From Novosphingobium sp. PhB57 (lineage in GTDB: Bacteria; Pseudomonadota; Alphaproteobacteria; Sphingomonadales; Sphingomonadaceae), in contig NZ_SMBO01000001.1 in the NCBI RefSeq assembly GCF_004342985.1, positions 1,426,001 to 1,490,000 on the forward strand: a DNA stretch of 64,000 nt, given 5' to 3'. The position numbers and the translations under genes are program-made. Of the stretch, positions 1-8,493 are shown one piece after another. A model generated the notes under the pieces. It worked only from the letters and a program-made list of their open reading frames with translations. It had not been told where the DNA came from and ran no database searches. Every line of letters begins with the position of its first letter. The stretch's first letter is position 1.

Positions 1-273
1 GGGTGGATGGAAGGCCAGCTCCAGGACGCTTCGCCGCGTCCCTGATTATCGAGAATTTCTCCGGGCATCACCATCCTCTAGTCAGTGTCCACCCCTCCCG
101 CAATGCCGGGAAGAAGGGCATGTTCCCATCCACGCCGACGGCCGGGGATAGTTTCCAGCGCGATACGCCACATGGCACCCTGTCCGCCGCGATACGCGAC
201 ACGGCACGGTTATCTCGCGCGATGCTGTAACTGGAGGGGAGCCCCGAAGGGAATGTCCTGTTAGGGAAGCCGG
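1..273. other. Left-edge stretch without a recognisable gene
   Basis: I see no convincing gene here. In the first plus frame codons run to a TGA at 43-45, which could be the last 14 codons of a gene cut by the window edge, but there is too little to judge. Positions 160-178 and 189-207 are an imperfect 19-bp direct repeat (17 of 19 identical). The stretch lies downstream of the minus-strand tRNA-Tyr, so it should hold that tRNA's 3' trailer. Confidence 0.4.
160..207. repeat. Two imperfect 19-bp direct repeats, period 29
   Basis: GCGATACGCCACATGGCAC (160-178) and GCGATACGCGACACGGCAC (189-207) differ at two bases. They lie about 70 bp past the 3' end of tRNA-Tyr. No function is recognised. A paired protein-binding site or a chance duplication are both possible. 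Confidence 0.5.
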
Positions 274-359
274 TGGTGGACAGGGCTGGATTCGAACCAG
301 CGTACGCTTGCACGGGCAGATTTACAGTCTGCTGCCTTTAACCACTCGGCCACCTGTCC
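274..359 (-). tRNA. tRNA-Tyr (GTA)
   Basis: The reverse strand folds as a class II tRNA with a long variable arm. The acceptor GGACAGG (359-353) pairs with CCTGTCC (284-278), followed by discriminator A and an encoded CCA (276-274). The anticodon stem CAGA/TCTG encloses the loop CTGTAAA, giving anticodon GTA, which reads Tyr codons UAU and UAC. The 86-nt length including CCA fits bacterial tRNA-Tyr. Confidence 0.96.
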
Positions 360-444
360 ACACCAGTTGCTGGCGGGGGTTCTTCTTTCGAAAAACCCGT
401 TGTGTTGAAGCTCCGAAACCAGAGCCTCGCTGCCGAGGAGCGCG

Positions 445-473
445 CCTATGTAGAACGCGGCCTTGCCTGTCAA
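445..473 (-). promoter_or_regulatory. Probable promoter of tRNA-Tyr
   Basis: On the minus strand a perfect -35 TTGACA (473-468) is followed after 17 bp by CATAGG (450-445), or after 15 bp by TACATA. It lies about 85 bp upstream of the tRNA 5' end and is divergent from rlmB. This is a motif match only. Confidence 0.45.
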
Positions 474-522
474 TGGGGGTAATGGCAGGAGCGGCATAGT
501 TTTTCCAAAAAGGACAGTTTTC

Positions 523-1347
523 ATGACCAATCGTAGCGACCGGCAAGAAGGCGACCGCGAAGGCGGACGCTCCGGGAAGGCGCTGCGCGGCCGCGCAGGC
601 CGGATGAAGAACGGCCGTGGCAGCGGCAGAGCGAGCACCGGCATGGTTCGGCTCTGGGGTCGCCACGCCGTGGAGGCCGCGCTCAAGAATCCGAATCGCA
701 GCCATCGCAAGCTCTGGGCGACTCGCGAGGGCGTGGAATCGCTCGACGGCGAATTGCCGGCCGACTTCCCCGTCGAATGGGCCCAGCCAGCCGATCTCGC
801 CCGCCTCGTCGCACGCGACGCTCCGCACCAGGGCCTCGTGCTCGAATGCGCACCGCTCGATGATATCTTCATCGACGACGTGCTGGATGGCGATCCCTCG
901 CGCCCGGTCGTCGTGCTCGACCAGGTAACCGACCCGCACAACGTCGGCGCGATCATGCGTTCGGCGGCGGCCTTCAATGCCTGCGCCATCGTCACGCAGG
1001 ACCGTCACGCACCGCCCGAATCGGGTACCCTGGCCAAGAGCGCTTCCGGTGCGCTGGAAGTCCTTCCCTGGGTCCGCGTGGTCAACCTGGCCCGCGCGCT
1101 CGAGGAAATCGCGGAAGCCGGCTACTGGCGCATCGGCCTCGACGGCGGCGCGCAGTCGACTCTCGGCGAAGCGCTTCCTGCCGGACCGGTCGCGCTCGTG
1201 CTCGGCGCCGAAGGTGACGGCATGCGCCACAACATCGCCCAGCATTGCGATTCCGTCGCCAAGCTGCCGATCAGCGATGCGATGGAAAGCCTGAATGTCA
1301 GCAATGCCGCTGCCATCGCGCTTTACGCCGCGGCGACCCGCGGCTGA
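523..1347 (+). CDS. rlmB: 23S rRNA (guanosine-2'-O)-methyltransferase, RlmB/TrmH family
   Basis: A SpoU/TrmH-type knotted methyltransferase of 274 residues. The first ~40 residues are basic and low-complexity. A substrate-binding domain follows (from LWGRHAVEAAL), then the SPOUT domain with the family motifs DPHNVGAIMRSA, a VLGAEGDGM loop and a C-terminal ISDAMESLNVSNAAAIALY knot that binds S-adenosylmethionine. The family methylates the ribose of G2251 in the 23S rRNA P-loop; TrmH homologues act on tRNA, so the exact target is inferred. The ATG at 523 is preferred over 463 because homology begins after the basic tail and AAAGGACAG precedes it. Confidence 0.9.
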   Translation: MTNRSDRQEGDREGGRSGKALRGRAGRMKNGRGSGRASTGMVRLWGRHAVEAALKNPNRSHRKLWATREGVESLDGELPADFPVEWAQPADLARLVARDAPHQGLVLECAPLDDIFIDDVLDGDPSRPVVVLDQVTDPHNVGAIMRSAAAFNACAIVTQDRHAPPESGTLAKSASGALEVLPWVRVVNLARALEEIAEAGYWRIGLDGGAQSTLGEALPAGPVALVLGAEGDGMRHNIAQHCDSVAKLPISDAMESLNVSNAAAIALYAAATRG

Positions 1348-1375
1348 CGATCCGAACGCAAGAGGGGCACTCATC

Positions 1376-2209
1376 ATGAACCAAGTCGAACGGCGCCCCC
1401 TGGGGCGCCGCTTGCTGGCAGGGCTGGGCGTCACCGCCCTCGCCCTGCTGGCGGCAGCGTGCATCTTCGCACCCGGCAAATTCACCTCGACGCTGGACTT
1501 GCGCAAGAACCGCACGTTCACCTTCCGCTATGCCGGCGAAATCGTGATGGTGCCTCTCCAGGCATCCAAGCCCAAGGTCTTCGCGCCGGAAGCGTGCCAC
1601 GACGAAGACTACAACGAGCACCCCTGCACCGAGGAGGAACTCGCCCAGCAGAAGACCGATTGGGAGAAGTCCAACGAGGACAAGAAGAAGAGCGATGCCC
1701 AGGCCGCGCAAATGCTGCTGGGCGGGCTGGATCCCAGCGATCCGAAAGCCGGGGAGCAAGTGGCCGAGAAGCTCCGCCGCCAGGTTGGTTGGAACAAGGC
1801 CGTCTACATAGGAGACGGCAAGTTCGATGTCGATTTCGCGATGACCGGCCGGCTCGACCATGATTTCGCATTCCCCACCATCGAGGGCTTTGCGATGAGC
1901 AATCGGTTCGTCCAGCTCTCGCTGCGCCGGGACGGCTCGGTGCGCGTGGATGCCCCCTCGTTCGGCCCTCAAGCCGGCGCGACGGGCATGGGCGCCATGA
2001 TGAGCGGCCTGGCCAATGAAAAGGAGGGCGATGCCATGCCCGGCACCACCGAGGCCGACGGCACTTTCACCGTGACGACCGATGGCGAGATCCTGGCCAA
2101 CAACACCGACGAAGGCCCTCAGGCGGCTGCCAATGGCAAGGCGCTCATGTGGAAGATAGACCCCCGAACGCCCGCCGCACCGACGGCTCTGGTCAAACTG
2201 ATGCCCTGA
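1376..2209 (+). CDS. Predicted lipoprotein of unknown function
   Basis: A 277-residue protein starting with basic residues, a hydrophobic stretch and the lipobox LAAAC, so it should be lipidated at Cys-27 and anchored in the envelope. The mature part begins with a strand-rich region (FTSTLDLRKNRTFTFRYAGE). A charged helix around residues 85-110 is rich in E, K and D and contains Q-rich segments. The C-terminal part resembles a compact beta domain. I do not recognise a named family. It follows rlmB by 28 bp on the same strand and ends at a bidirectional terminator shared with hup. Confidence 0.75.
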   Translation: MNQVERRPLGRRLLAGLGVTALALLAAACIFAPGKFTSTLDLRKNRTFTFRYAGEIVMVPLQASKPKVFAPEACHDEDYNEHPCTEEELAQQKTDWEKSNEDKKKSDAQAAQMLLGGLDPSDPKAGEQVAEKLRRQVGWNKAVYIGDGKFDVDFAMTGRLDHDFAFPTIEGFAMSNRFVQLSLRRDGSVRVDAPSFGPQAGATGMGAMMSGLANEKEGDAMPGTTEADGTFTVTTDGEILANNTDEGPQAAANGKALMWKIDPRTPAAPTALVKLMP

Positions 2210-2292
2210 ACCGGAGAGGGCCGGCGCCTCGGCGCAGGTCCTGCCTGGCCTGGGTCCCGGCGGCATCCTCCGGGAAACAGACCGCTACAACG

Positions 2293-2334
2293 AAAAACGC
2301 CGCGCCAACCCAAAGTTGGCGCGGCGTAATCTTT
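2293..2334. terminator. Bidirectional terminator between the lipoprotein gene and hup
   Basis: A perfect 13-bp stem (2297-2309 with 2315-2327) with a 5-nt loop. A-rich sequence precedes it and CTTTT follows, so it can end transcription from either side. It sits between two convergent genes. Confidence 0.85.
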
Positions 2335-2368
2335 TCAGCCCGCGAGGCGTAGCAGGCTACAAGGATGC

Positions 2369-2641
2369 TTAGTTGACAGCGTCCTTGAGGCCCTTGCCGG
2401 CCTTGAACTTCGGCTGAGCCGAAGCCTTGATTTCCATCGGTTCGCCGGTGCGCGGGTTGCGGCCGGTCGAGGCCTTGCGCTTGGCAACCGAGAAAGTGCC
2501 GAAGCCAACGAGGCGAACTTCGTCGCCGGACTTCAGCGCGCCGGAGATGGCGTCGAACACGCTTTCGACGGCCTTGGTGGCATCGGTACGGGTAAGTCCG
2601 CTCGAGTCTGCTACGGCGCTGATAAGATCGTTCTTGTTCAT
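2369..2641 (-). CDS. hup: HU-family DNA-binding protein
   Basis: A 90-residue histone-like protein that bends and compacts DNA as a dimer in the nucleoid. It has the full HU/IHF fold: helical N-terminus MNKNDLISAVADSSGL, the GDEVRLVGFGTFSV beta region, and the DNA-clasping arm with RKASTGRNPRTGEPM, including the conserved Arg-Asn-Pro that intercalates DNA. The sequence looks more like HU (beta type) than IHF. It is monocistronic, with its own promoter and terminator, as expected for an abundant protein. Confidence 0.95.
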   Translation of the reverse strand: MNKNDLISAVADSSGLTRTDATKAVESVFDAISGALKSGDEVRLVGFGTFSVAKRKASTGRNPRTGEPMEIKASAQPKFKAGKGLKDAVN

Positions 2642-2713
2642 TATGGGTACCCCCTAACCTTTCTGTTGAATCGGATGTGTCGGGATATTCGGACTCGCCT
2701 CTAAACGCGACGG

Positions 2714-2742
2714 AATTGAGCGGTTTTTGCGCGCGGTGTCAA
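2714..2742 (-). promoter_or_regulatory. Probable hup promoter
   Basis: On the minus strand a perfect -35 TTGACA (2742-2737) lies 17 bp before TCAATT (2719-2714), about 75 bp upstream of the hup ATG. The spacing is ideal and the -10 is partial. Confidence 0.5.
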
Positions 2743-2968
2743 AGGCTAAACAAAGCCAAAACTGGCACTTTATCGCGTTTTTCCGCCATTCAGATGACGA
2801 TTCCTGAATTGTGCAACGCAGCATGATCGACCGTGCGACGCCTGCCCTCTTTCCGAAAGGCGTTGCGTCGAACAACAGAAGGGCCGCGCGGGTTCATTTT
2901 GCCGGCGTGGACTGATTCGCTTCGCGGAATCAAGTCGATAACCGTAATTGTCATCCAGGCGGAGACAC
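2743..2968. other. Non-coding gap between hup promoter and rplS terminator
   Basis: Open frames here are short, rich in Arg/Ser and lack ribosome-binding sites, so I see no gene. The stretch separates the hup promoter from the terminator of the ffh-to-rplS cluster. Confidence 0.5.
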
Positions 2969-2999
2969 AAAAAAGGCGGTTCGAAACCGAACCGCCTTT
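2969..2999 (-). terminator. Terminator of the trmD-rplS operon
   Basis: Stem GGCGGTTCG/CGAACCGCC (2975-2983 with 2988-2996), extended by three A-T pairs. On the minus strand it is followed by a run of six T. It lies about 45 bp past the rplS stop. Confidence 0.9.
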
Positions 3000-3040
3000 C
3001 AAGTTGTCCAGCCTGCAAGCGGCGGACACGATGCCGGAGC

Positions 3041-3409
3041 TTAGCCCTGGACGTCGTTGATGCGACGCTCGGCGATGCGAGCGCGCTTGCCGGTACGACC
3101 GCGCAGGTAGTACAGCTTGGCACGACGCACGACGCCGCGGCGAACCACGGTGATCGAGTCGATGTTCGGCGAGTAGAGCGGGAATACGCGCTCGACGCCT
3201 TCGCCGAAGCTCATCTTGCGAACGGTGAAGTTCGAACCCATGCCACGGTTCGAGCGCGCGATGCACACGCCCTCGTAAGCCTGGACGCGGGTACGGGTAC
3301 CTTCGACAACCTTCACGCCGACGCGGACGGTGTCGCCCGGACGGAAGGTCGGGATTTCCTTGGCGGCCTTGGCAATTTCCTCGGCCTCGATCTGCTGAAT
3401 CAGGTTCAT
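3041..3409 (-). CDS. rplS: 50S ribosomal protein L19
   Basis: A 122-residue L19 protein at the 30S-50S interface near the aminoacyl-tRNA site. Family hallmarks are clear: [55 protein letters not shown] and the basic C-terminal [18 protein letters not shown]. Its ATG overlaps the trmD stop in a TCAT (ATGA) junction at 3406-3409, so the two genes are translationally coupled. Confidence 0.97.
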   Translation of the reverse strand: MNLIQQIEAEEIAKAAKEIPTFRPGDTVRVGVKVVEGTRTRVQAYEGVCIARSNRGMGSNFTVRKMSFGEGVERVFPLYSPNIDSITVVRRGVVRRAKLYYLRGRTGKRARIAERRINDVQG

Positions 3410-4152
3410 GAACCTAAGTCCTCGTTTTTGCGCCGCGCACCAGAGGCAGACTGGCCCCGAACGTCACTGCGACGTTCCCAAAGGTCCGGCCTGCGTGACC
3501 GTGTATCTTCCTCCGCCTGTTGTTTCCGCCAGGCGGCGATCTTCGCATGATCCCCCGATCGCAGCACTTCAGGGATCGTGCGCCCTTCCCACTCGGTGGG
3601 TCGGGTATATTGCGGGTATTCGAGAAGACCGTCCTCAAACGATTCCTCGGTCCCGCTGGAAGCCGCGCCCATTACGCCGGGAAGCAGGCGAATGCAAGCG
3701 TCGAGAAGCAGGATCGCCGCGGGTTCGCCGCCGGAAAGCACCGCATCGCCGACCGACATCTCCTCGACGTCGCGGCCCTCGAAAATGCGCTCGTCGAAAC
3801 CTTCGAACCGGCCGCACAGGATGGTGACGCCGGAGCCCTCCGCCAATTCGCGCACACGGGCCTGCGAGATCGGCTTGCCGCGCGGTGTCATGGCGATGAC
3901 CGGCGCGGCCGGATTGATGCTGCGGGCATGGTCGATGGCCGCCGCCAGCACATCCACCTTGAGCACCATTCCCGCACCGCCGCCTGCGGGGGTGTCGTCC
4001 ACGGTGCGATGCTTGTCGGCCGCGAAATCGCGGACATGCACGGGGTTCATGGCCCATTTGCCCTCGGCAAGCGCCCTGCCCGCCAGGCTGACGCCGAGCG
4101 AGCCAGGAAACATCTCCGGATAGAGGGTGAGAACGGTGGCGTTGAAAGTCAT
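3406..4152 (-). CDS. trmD: tRNA (guanine-N1-)-methyltransferase TrmD
   Basis: Makes m1G37 next to the anticodon of tRNAs reading CNN codons, preventing +1 frameshifting. The start [17 protein letters not shown] at 4152 is chosen over 4188 because homology begins there. Visible SPOUT-knot motifs are [27 protein letters not shown] and [20 protein letters not shown]. The 248-residue length is typical, with a basic C-terminal tail. It overlaps rplS by 4 nt. In many proteobacteria rimM lies directly upstream, but here a LysR gene and a divergent ORF come between. Confidence 0.95.
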   Translation of the reverse strand: MTFNATVLTLYPEMFPGSLGVSLAGRALAEGKWAMNPVHVRDFAADKHRTVDDTPAGGGAGMVLKVDVLAAAIDHARSINPAAPVIAMTPRGKPISQARVRELAEGSGVTILCGRFEGFDERIFEGRDVEEMSVGDAVLSGGEPAAILLLDACIRLLPGVMGAASSGTEESFEDGLLEYPQYTRPTEWEGRTIPEVLRSGDHAKIAAWRKQQAEEDTRSRRPDLWERRSDVRGQSASGARRKNEDLGS

Positions 4153-4213
4153 GCTGTCGCGCAAAGCCCAATTCGGCGGCGGCGACAAGAGGCCGGGCGG
4201 GATTTTGTGTCGC

Positions 4214-5131
4214 TCAGAAGGGTTCCCATACTTCTGGCGGCAGGAAATCCCGGTCGCGCATCACTTCGTCGCGCAGCCATTCCCGAAAGCGTTCCAGCTT
4301 GCGGACGCCCACGCGCTGTTCCGGGTGGACCAGCCAATGGCCGGTGCCGGGCAGGAACATCGTCGCGAACGGCTGGACCAGACGTCCCGCCGCCAGGTCC
4401 TCGCGCCAGATCAGCGGTGTCATCAGGGCTATGCCGAAGCCTTCGCGGGCCGCGCTGCCTTCCTGGAGCTGGTTGTCGAACATGAAGCCGCGCCGGGACG
4501 GCGGCGGCGGCGTTCCCACGCCGGCGGCTGCGAACCAGGCCGCCCACCAGGGATCGTTAGGGGCGAAGCGCTCCACCGCCAGCAGGTCTTCCGGCCGCGT
4601 GATCCTGTGGCGCTCCAGGAAATCCGGTGCGCAGATCGGCGAATAGTGCTGCCGGAACAGGAATTCGCTGCGCAGCCCCTCCCAACGTCCCGCGCCGCCC
4701 CGGATCGCGGCATCGTAGTTCGAAGTTGCGAAATCGATCACTTCGTTCGAAAGCGACATGCGGACGGCAATGTCGGGATGGCGGAGCTGAAAGCGGCCGA
4801 TGCGCGTGCTCAGCCAGCTTGCGCCAAGCGATACCGAAGCATTGATCGCCAGCACGTCCTCTTCTTCGCTGCGAACGGCGGCGAAAGCATCTGTCATCGC
4901 GGCAAACGCACCGGACAGCGCGGGCAGCAGCCTGCGCCCGACATCCGATAGCCGCGCCCGGCCCTTCTCCCGCACGAACAGCGGCTTGCCGACCCGGTCT
5001 TCCAACTGCTTGATCTGATAGGAAATGGCCGCCTGACTCATGCCCAGTTCCTCGGCGGCACGGGAGAAATTCTCGTGCCGGCCCGCGGCTTCGAATGCGC
5101 GAACGGCGGTCAGGGGCGGCAGGCGGTCCAT
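4214..5131 (-). CDS. LysR-family transcriptional regulator (GcvA-like)
   Basis: A 305-residue LTTR. Residues 1-65 form the winged helix-turn-helix ([20 protein letters not shown], then [21 protein letters not shown]). The rest is the periplasmic-binding-like effector domain, and the pattern resembles the GcvA/AmpR branch. The ATG at 5131 is preferred over 5233 because [12 protein letters not shown] is the usual LTTR N-terminus. It lies divergent from the 99-residue ORF at 5233, a classic arrangement for a regulator and its target, and sits inside the otherwise conserved rimM-trmD interval. Confidence 0.92.
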   Translation of the reverse strand: MDRLPPLTAVRAFEAAGRHENFSRAAEELGMSQAAISYQIKQLEDRVGKPLFVREKGRARLSDVGRRLLPALSGAFAAMTDAFAAVRSEEEDVLAINASVSLGASWLSTRIGRFQLRHPDIAVRMSLSNEVIDFATSNYDAAIRGGAGRWEGLRSEFLFRQHYSPICAPDFLERHRITRPEDLLAVERFAPNDPWWAAWFAAAGVGTPPPPSRRGFMFDNQLQEGSAAREGFGIALMTPLIWREDLAAGRLVQPFATMFLPGTGHWLVHPEQRVGVRKLERFREWLRDEVMRDRDFLPPEVWEPF

Positions 5132-5232
5132 GGCCCGACGATAAGGCAGCCTTATGGCTGCCACCAGAGGGTTTGTTGGCAAAGAGGCGCTGCAACGCGC
5201 AGATTCCGGATATCCGAAGGAGGAACCGGACA

Positions 5233-5532
5233 ATGCAGGACGAACATTTCATGCGCCAATGGAACGCCGGCCATGCCCGGTTTTCCGAAGATGCGGATCG
5301 CGGCCTCGTAACGCTCGCCGCCAAAGCCACACGCCTGCCCGGTTGGATCGGGCGCAAGGCGCGGCTGGAAACTGCGCTGGCACGGAAGGCGAGGCTGACG
5401 ACCATCGCCATTCTCGCCGGCGTGCTGGCCGGCTCCAGTCTGGCGGCCGTAACGCCGCTGATCGCCCCGACCGATGGCAGCCAGGCCCCGCGGCAAGCCG
5501 CACAGCCCTGCACCGACCCCGCGCTCGCCTGA
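5233..5532 (+). CDS. Small single-pass membrane protein of unknown function
   Basis: A 99-residue protein. Residues 1-55 are soluble and charged (start MQDEHFMRQWNAGHARF). One hydrophobic segment follows (LTTIAILAGVLAGSSLAAVTPLI), then a short Pro/Ala tail. The ATG at 5233 has a strong ribosome-binding site (AAGGAGGAA, 5217-5225), while upstream in-frame starts have none. It is divergent from the LysR gene and ends at a shared terminator facing rimM. No family is recognised; regulation by the LysR neighbour is plausible. Confidence 0.65.
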   Translation: MQDEHFMRQWNAGHARFSEDADRGLVTLAAKATRLPGWIGRKARLETALARKARLTTIAILAGVLAGSSLAAVTPLIAPTDGSQAPRQAAQPCTDPALA

Positions 5533-5569
5533 GGAACCCTCGCCTGAGAAACCAAGGCCCCTGACGCAG

Positions 5570-5593
5570 AAAGGCCGCCCGGAGGCGGCCTTT
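5570..5593. terminator. Bidirectional terminator between the small ORF and rimM
   Basis: Perfect 10-bp stem AAAGGCCGCC/GGCGGCCTTT (5570-5579, 5584-5593) with a 4-nt loop, between convergent genes. Confidence 0.85.
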
Positions 5594-5595
5594 CC

Positions 5596-6105
5596 TTATT
5601 CTTCCGCAAAGGCGGCGTTGACCACCACCCGTTCGTGATCCCATTCGGGCACCGCGGCCGGGCTCATCGGCACCATGAAGCGGCGCCGCTTGCCGTCCTC
5701 GCCTGCCGGACGCTCGATCTCGATCACGTCGCCGGCGCCGAAGTTTTCGACCGCTATGCAAGTGCCCAGTTCGTCACCCGCATCGGAAACGGCGCGCAGG
5801 CCCAGCAGGTCGGCGTGATAATACTCGCCTTCCGCCAGTTCCGGCATCTGCGAGCGCGGAACGGTGAGCGCGGTACCGCGCAGCTTTTCCGCCGCGTTAC
5901 GATCGAGCACTTCTTCGAAGCGGGCGATCGCGCCGCCCTTGCCGTCATCGCGCACTTTGGTGAGCGTGAGCGTGGAATCGGTGAAGGCGCGGTAGCGCTT
6001 GAGCGCCGCCACGCCTTCACCGAACAGCTTGAGGCGAACCTCGCCCGTCACGCCGTGCGCGCCGGTTACGGCAGCAAGCGTGACGGGGCGGTCTTGACCA
6101 GCCAT
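5596..6105 (-). CDS. rimM: Ribosome maturation factor RimM
   Basis: A 169-residue 30S assembly factor that binds S19 and helps process the 3' major domain of 16S rRNA. The N-terminal RimM barrel shows VTLAAVTGAHGVTGEVRLKLF, and the C-terminal PRC-barrel shows EYYHADLLGLRAV. The ATG at 6105 lies 18 bp after the rpsP stop, so it is cotranscribed with ffh-rpsP. A terminator directly follows, so trmD-rplS must have another promoter. Confidence 0.95.
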   Translation of the reverse strand: MAGQDRPVTLAAVTGAHGVTGEVRLKLFGEGVAALKRYRAFTDSTLTLTKVRDDGKGGAIARFEEVLDRNAAEKLRGTALTVPRSQMPELAEGEYYHADLLGLRAVSDAGDELGTCIAVENFGAGDVIEIERPAGEDGKRRRFMVPMSPAAVPEWDHERVVVNAAFAEE

Positions 6106-6123
6106 CTGGATTCAACCTGAAGC

Positions 6124-6552
6124 TTAGGCTTCGGTCGATTCCTCAGCAGCTGCTTCGGCAGGCGCTTCTTCAGCGGCCGGAGCGGCTGCAGCAGCAGCGG
6201 CAGCTTCTTCAGCTTCACGCAGCTTCTCGGCCTTTTCCTCGGCGCGGTCCTTGGCCTTCTGGCCGGGCTCGCCCTTCTGGGCGTTCACGGTTGCGGCGCG
6301 TTCCTTGATGCCGGCCTTGTCGAGCAGACGGGCAACGCGGTCGGTCGGCTGGGCGCCAACGCCGAGCCAGTAACGCACGCGGTCTTCGACCAGGCGCACG
6401 CGGTTCTCGTCTTCCTTGGGGAGGACCGGGTTGTAGGTGCCGACCTGCTCAAGATACTTGCCGTCGCGCGGAGCGCGCGAGTTGGAGACGACGATCTTGT
6501 AATAAGGACGCTTCTTCGCGCCACCGCGCGACAGACGGATCGAAACGGACAT
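6124..6552 (-). CDS. rpsP: 30S ribosomal protein S16
   Basis: A 142-residue S16, longer than the roughly 82-residue E. coli protein. The core is residues 1-~85 ([46 protein letters not shown]). An Ala/Glu-rich tail follows (residues ~95-142), common in alphaproteobacterial S16. S16 binds the 5' domain of 16S rRNA and is an early assembly protein. The gene lies 30 bp downstream of ffh on the same strand. Confidence 0.96.
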   Translation of the reverse strand: MSVSIRLSRGGAKKRPYYKIVVSNSRAPRDGKYLEQVGTYNPVLPKEDENRVRLVEDRVRYWLGVGAQPTDRVARLLDKAGIKERAATVNAQKGEPGQKAKDRAEEKAEKLREAEEAAAAAAAAPAAEEAPAEAAAEESTEA

Positions 6553-6582
6553 TGCTCTACCTTTCCTTCAAATCTTCGAGAA

Positions 6583-8028
6583 TTACTTTTTCAGAAACTT
6601 GCTGAGATCGGGACCACCGAGGCCCGGCATGCCGCCGGCGCCCCCACCCATGCCGCCACCAAGCCCGGGCATGGCGGCATCGAGGCCGCCCTTTCCGAAC
6701 ATCGCGGCAAGGCCCTTGAGGCCGCCCATCTTCTTGATCTGCTTCATGGCCTTGGACATCTCCTGGTGCATTTTCAGGAGCTTGTTGACGTCCTGCACCT
6801 GGGTGCCCGAGCCGTTGGCGACGCGAATTTTGCGCTTGGCGTTGAGCAGCGCGGGATTGACGCGCTCCTTCTGCGTCATCGAGCCGATGATCGCATCCAT
6901 GCGCAGCAGCACGCGGTCATCCATGCCCGAAGCCTGCATCGCCGCCTTGGCCTTCTTCATGCCCGGCATCATGCCGGCCAGCGCGCCAAGGCCGCCCATC
7001 TTCTGCATCTGGCCCAGCTGCATGCGCAGGTCGTTCATGTCGAACTTGCCCTGCTCCATGCGCTTGGCCAGCGCTTCGGCGTCCTCGACCTTGACCGCTT
7101 CGGCGGCCTTCTCGACGATGGAGACGATGTCGCCCATGCCGAGAATGCGGTTGGCAACGCGGCTGGGGTGGAAGACCTCAAGGGCCTCCATCTTCTCGCC
7201 GGTGCCTGCGAACTTGATCGGCTTGCCGGTGACGGCGCGCATCGACAGCGCCGCACCGCCGCGCGCATCACCGTCCATACGAGTGAGCACGACGCCGGTG
7301 AGATCGACTTCGCCGGAGAACGACTGCGCGACGTTGACCGCGTCCTGACCCGTCAGCGAGTCGACCACGAGCAGCGTTTCACGCGGAGTCGCGATGGCGG
7401 CAACCGCCTTCATCTCGTCCATGAGCTGCTGGTCGACGTGGAGGCGACCGGCCGTGTCGAGCATCAGCACGTCGACGGCCTGGAGCTTGGCCGACTGCAT
7501 CGCGCGGGTGGCGATCTCGGTCGGCTGCTGACCCGGGATGATCGGCAGGGTGGCGACGCCGACCTGCTCGCCCAGGACGCGAAGCTGTTCCTGCGCGGCC
7601 GGACGGTTGACGTCCAGCGAGGCCATCAGGACCTTCTTGCCCTGCTTCTCACGAAGGAGGCGGGCGATCTTGGCCGTGCTGGTGGTCTTGCCCGAGCCCT
7701 GGAGGCCGACCATCATGATGACGACCGGGGGAGCGGCATTGAGGTCGAGTTCAGCGGTCTCTTCGCCGCCAAGCATCTCGATCAGGGCATCGTTGACGAT
7801 CTTGACGACCTGCTGGCCGGGCGTGACCGAGCGCAGCACCGAGTGGCCCACGGCCTTCTCGGTAACCTGGTCGATGAAGCGGCGCACGACGGGAAGCGCG
7901 ACATCGGCTTCGAGCAGCGCGATGCGGACTTCGCGCATGGCATCGCGAACGTCCTGCTCCTTGAGCGCGCCGCGACCGCGCAGCTTGTCGAAAACGCCAC
8001 CAAGACGATCCGAAAGGGAGTCAAACAT
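6583..8028 (-). CDS. ffh: Signal recognition particle protein Ffh
   Basis: A 481-residue SRP54 homologue that binds signal sequences co-translationally with 4.5S RNA and delivers ribosomes to FtsY. The N domain covers residues 1-~95. The NG GTPase has P-loop GLQGSGKTT near residue 107 and DTAGR near 190. The M domain is Met-rich, with GMMPGMKKAKAAM and a Gly/Met tail ending near LSKFLKK. The ATG at 8028 is chosen because FDSLSDRLGGVFDKL is the family start and TTAGGAGCGAGA precedes it. Confidence 0.97.
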   Translation of the reverse strand: MFDSLSDRLGGVFDKLRGRGALKEQDVRDAMREVRIALLEADVALPVVRRFIDQVTEKAVGHSVLRSVTPGQQVVKIVNDALIEMLGGEETAELDLNAAPPVVIMMVGLQGSGKTTSTAKIARLLREKQGKKVLMASLDVNRPAAQEQLRVLGEQVGVATLPIIPGQQPTEIATRAMQSAKLQAVDVLMLDTAGRLHVDQQLMDEMKAVAAIATPRETLLVVDSLTGQDAVNVAQSFSGEVDLTGVVLTRMDGDARGGAALSMRAVTGKPIKFAGTGEKMEALEVFHPSRVANRILGMGDIVSIVEKAAEAVKVEDAEALAKRMEQGKFDMNDLRMQLGQMQKMGGLGALAGMMPGMKKAKAAMQASGMDDRVLLRMDAIIGSMTQKERVNPALLNAKRKIRVANGSGTQVQDVNKLLKMHQEMSKAMKQIKKMGGLKGLAAMFGKGGLDAAMPGLGGGMGGGAGGMPGLGGPDLSKFLKK

Positions 8029-8100
8029 TCTCGCTCCTAACGTCACTCGCGGCGAACATGCCAAAATTCCTCATCGACGGGTCGAACCGCCAGAACGCCA

Positions 8101-8187
8101 AAAACGCCGGTGGGCGAAACCTCGCTGACCGGCGTGACGGGACGTTATGCGAAAAACGCCGGCGGACGAAACCTCGTCAGCCAGCGT
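8101..8187 (-). terminator. Tandem terminators after tRNA-Ala, built from a ~51-bp imperfect repeat
   Basis: Two related hairpins lie between tRNA-Ala and ffh, both on the minus strand. One spans about 8152-8187 (stem ACGCCGGCGGACG/CGTCAGCCAGCGT, two mismatches) followed by TTTTT. The other spans about 8101-8136 (outer stem ACGCCGGT/ACCGGCGT) followed by TTTT. They share AACGCCGGYGGRCGAAACCTCG, so one is a duplication of the other. Confidence 0.7.
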
Positions 8188-8218
8188 GTCGCGTTCCCGC
8201 GAAACTGCAATGTTGAAA

Positions 8219-8294
8219 TGGTGGAGCCTAGCGGGATCGAACCGCTGACCTCCTGCATGCCATGCAGGCGCTCTCCCAGCTGAGCTAAGGCCCC
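8219..8294 (-). tRNA. tRNA-Ala (GGC)
   Basis: The minus strand folds into a 76-nt class I tRNA including an encoded CCA. The acceptor GGGGCCT pairs with AGGCTCC (one G-T). The anticodon stem CCTGC/GCAGG encloses ATGGCAT, giving anticodon GGC, which reads GCC and GCU. The T-arm has GGTTCGATCC. Confidence 0.96.
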
Positions 8295-8493
8295 AATCAT
8301 TTCATCGGATCGATCCTGGGAGGTCCGATCCGTTTCCGTCACGGCGACTTGCGCCTCCGCTTGGGAGGCCGCCCTCTAGATTGGGTTCACCGGACTGGCA
8401 AGAGGAAATTTTCACGGGCCTGTCATTTTCCGGAAAGCGGCCCGAAAGCGCACCCCCGTCCCTCTGCAGTGTCCTTCGCTTCACAGCCTTTGC

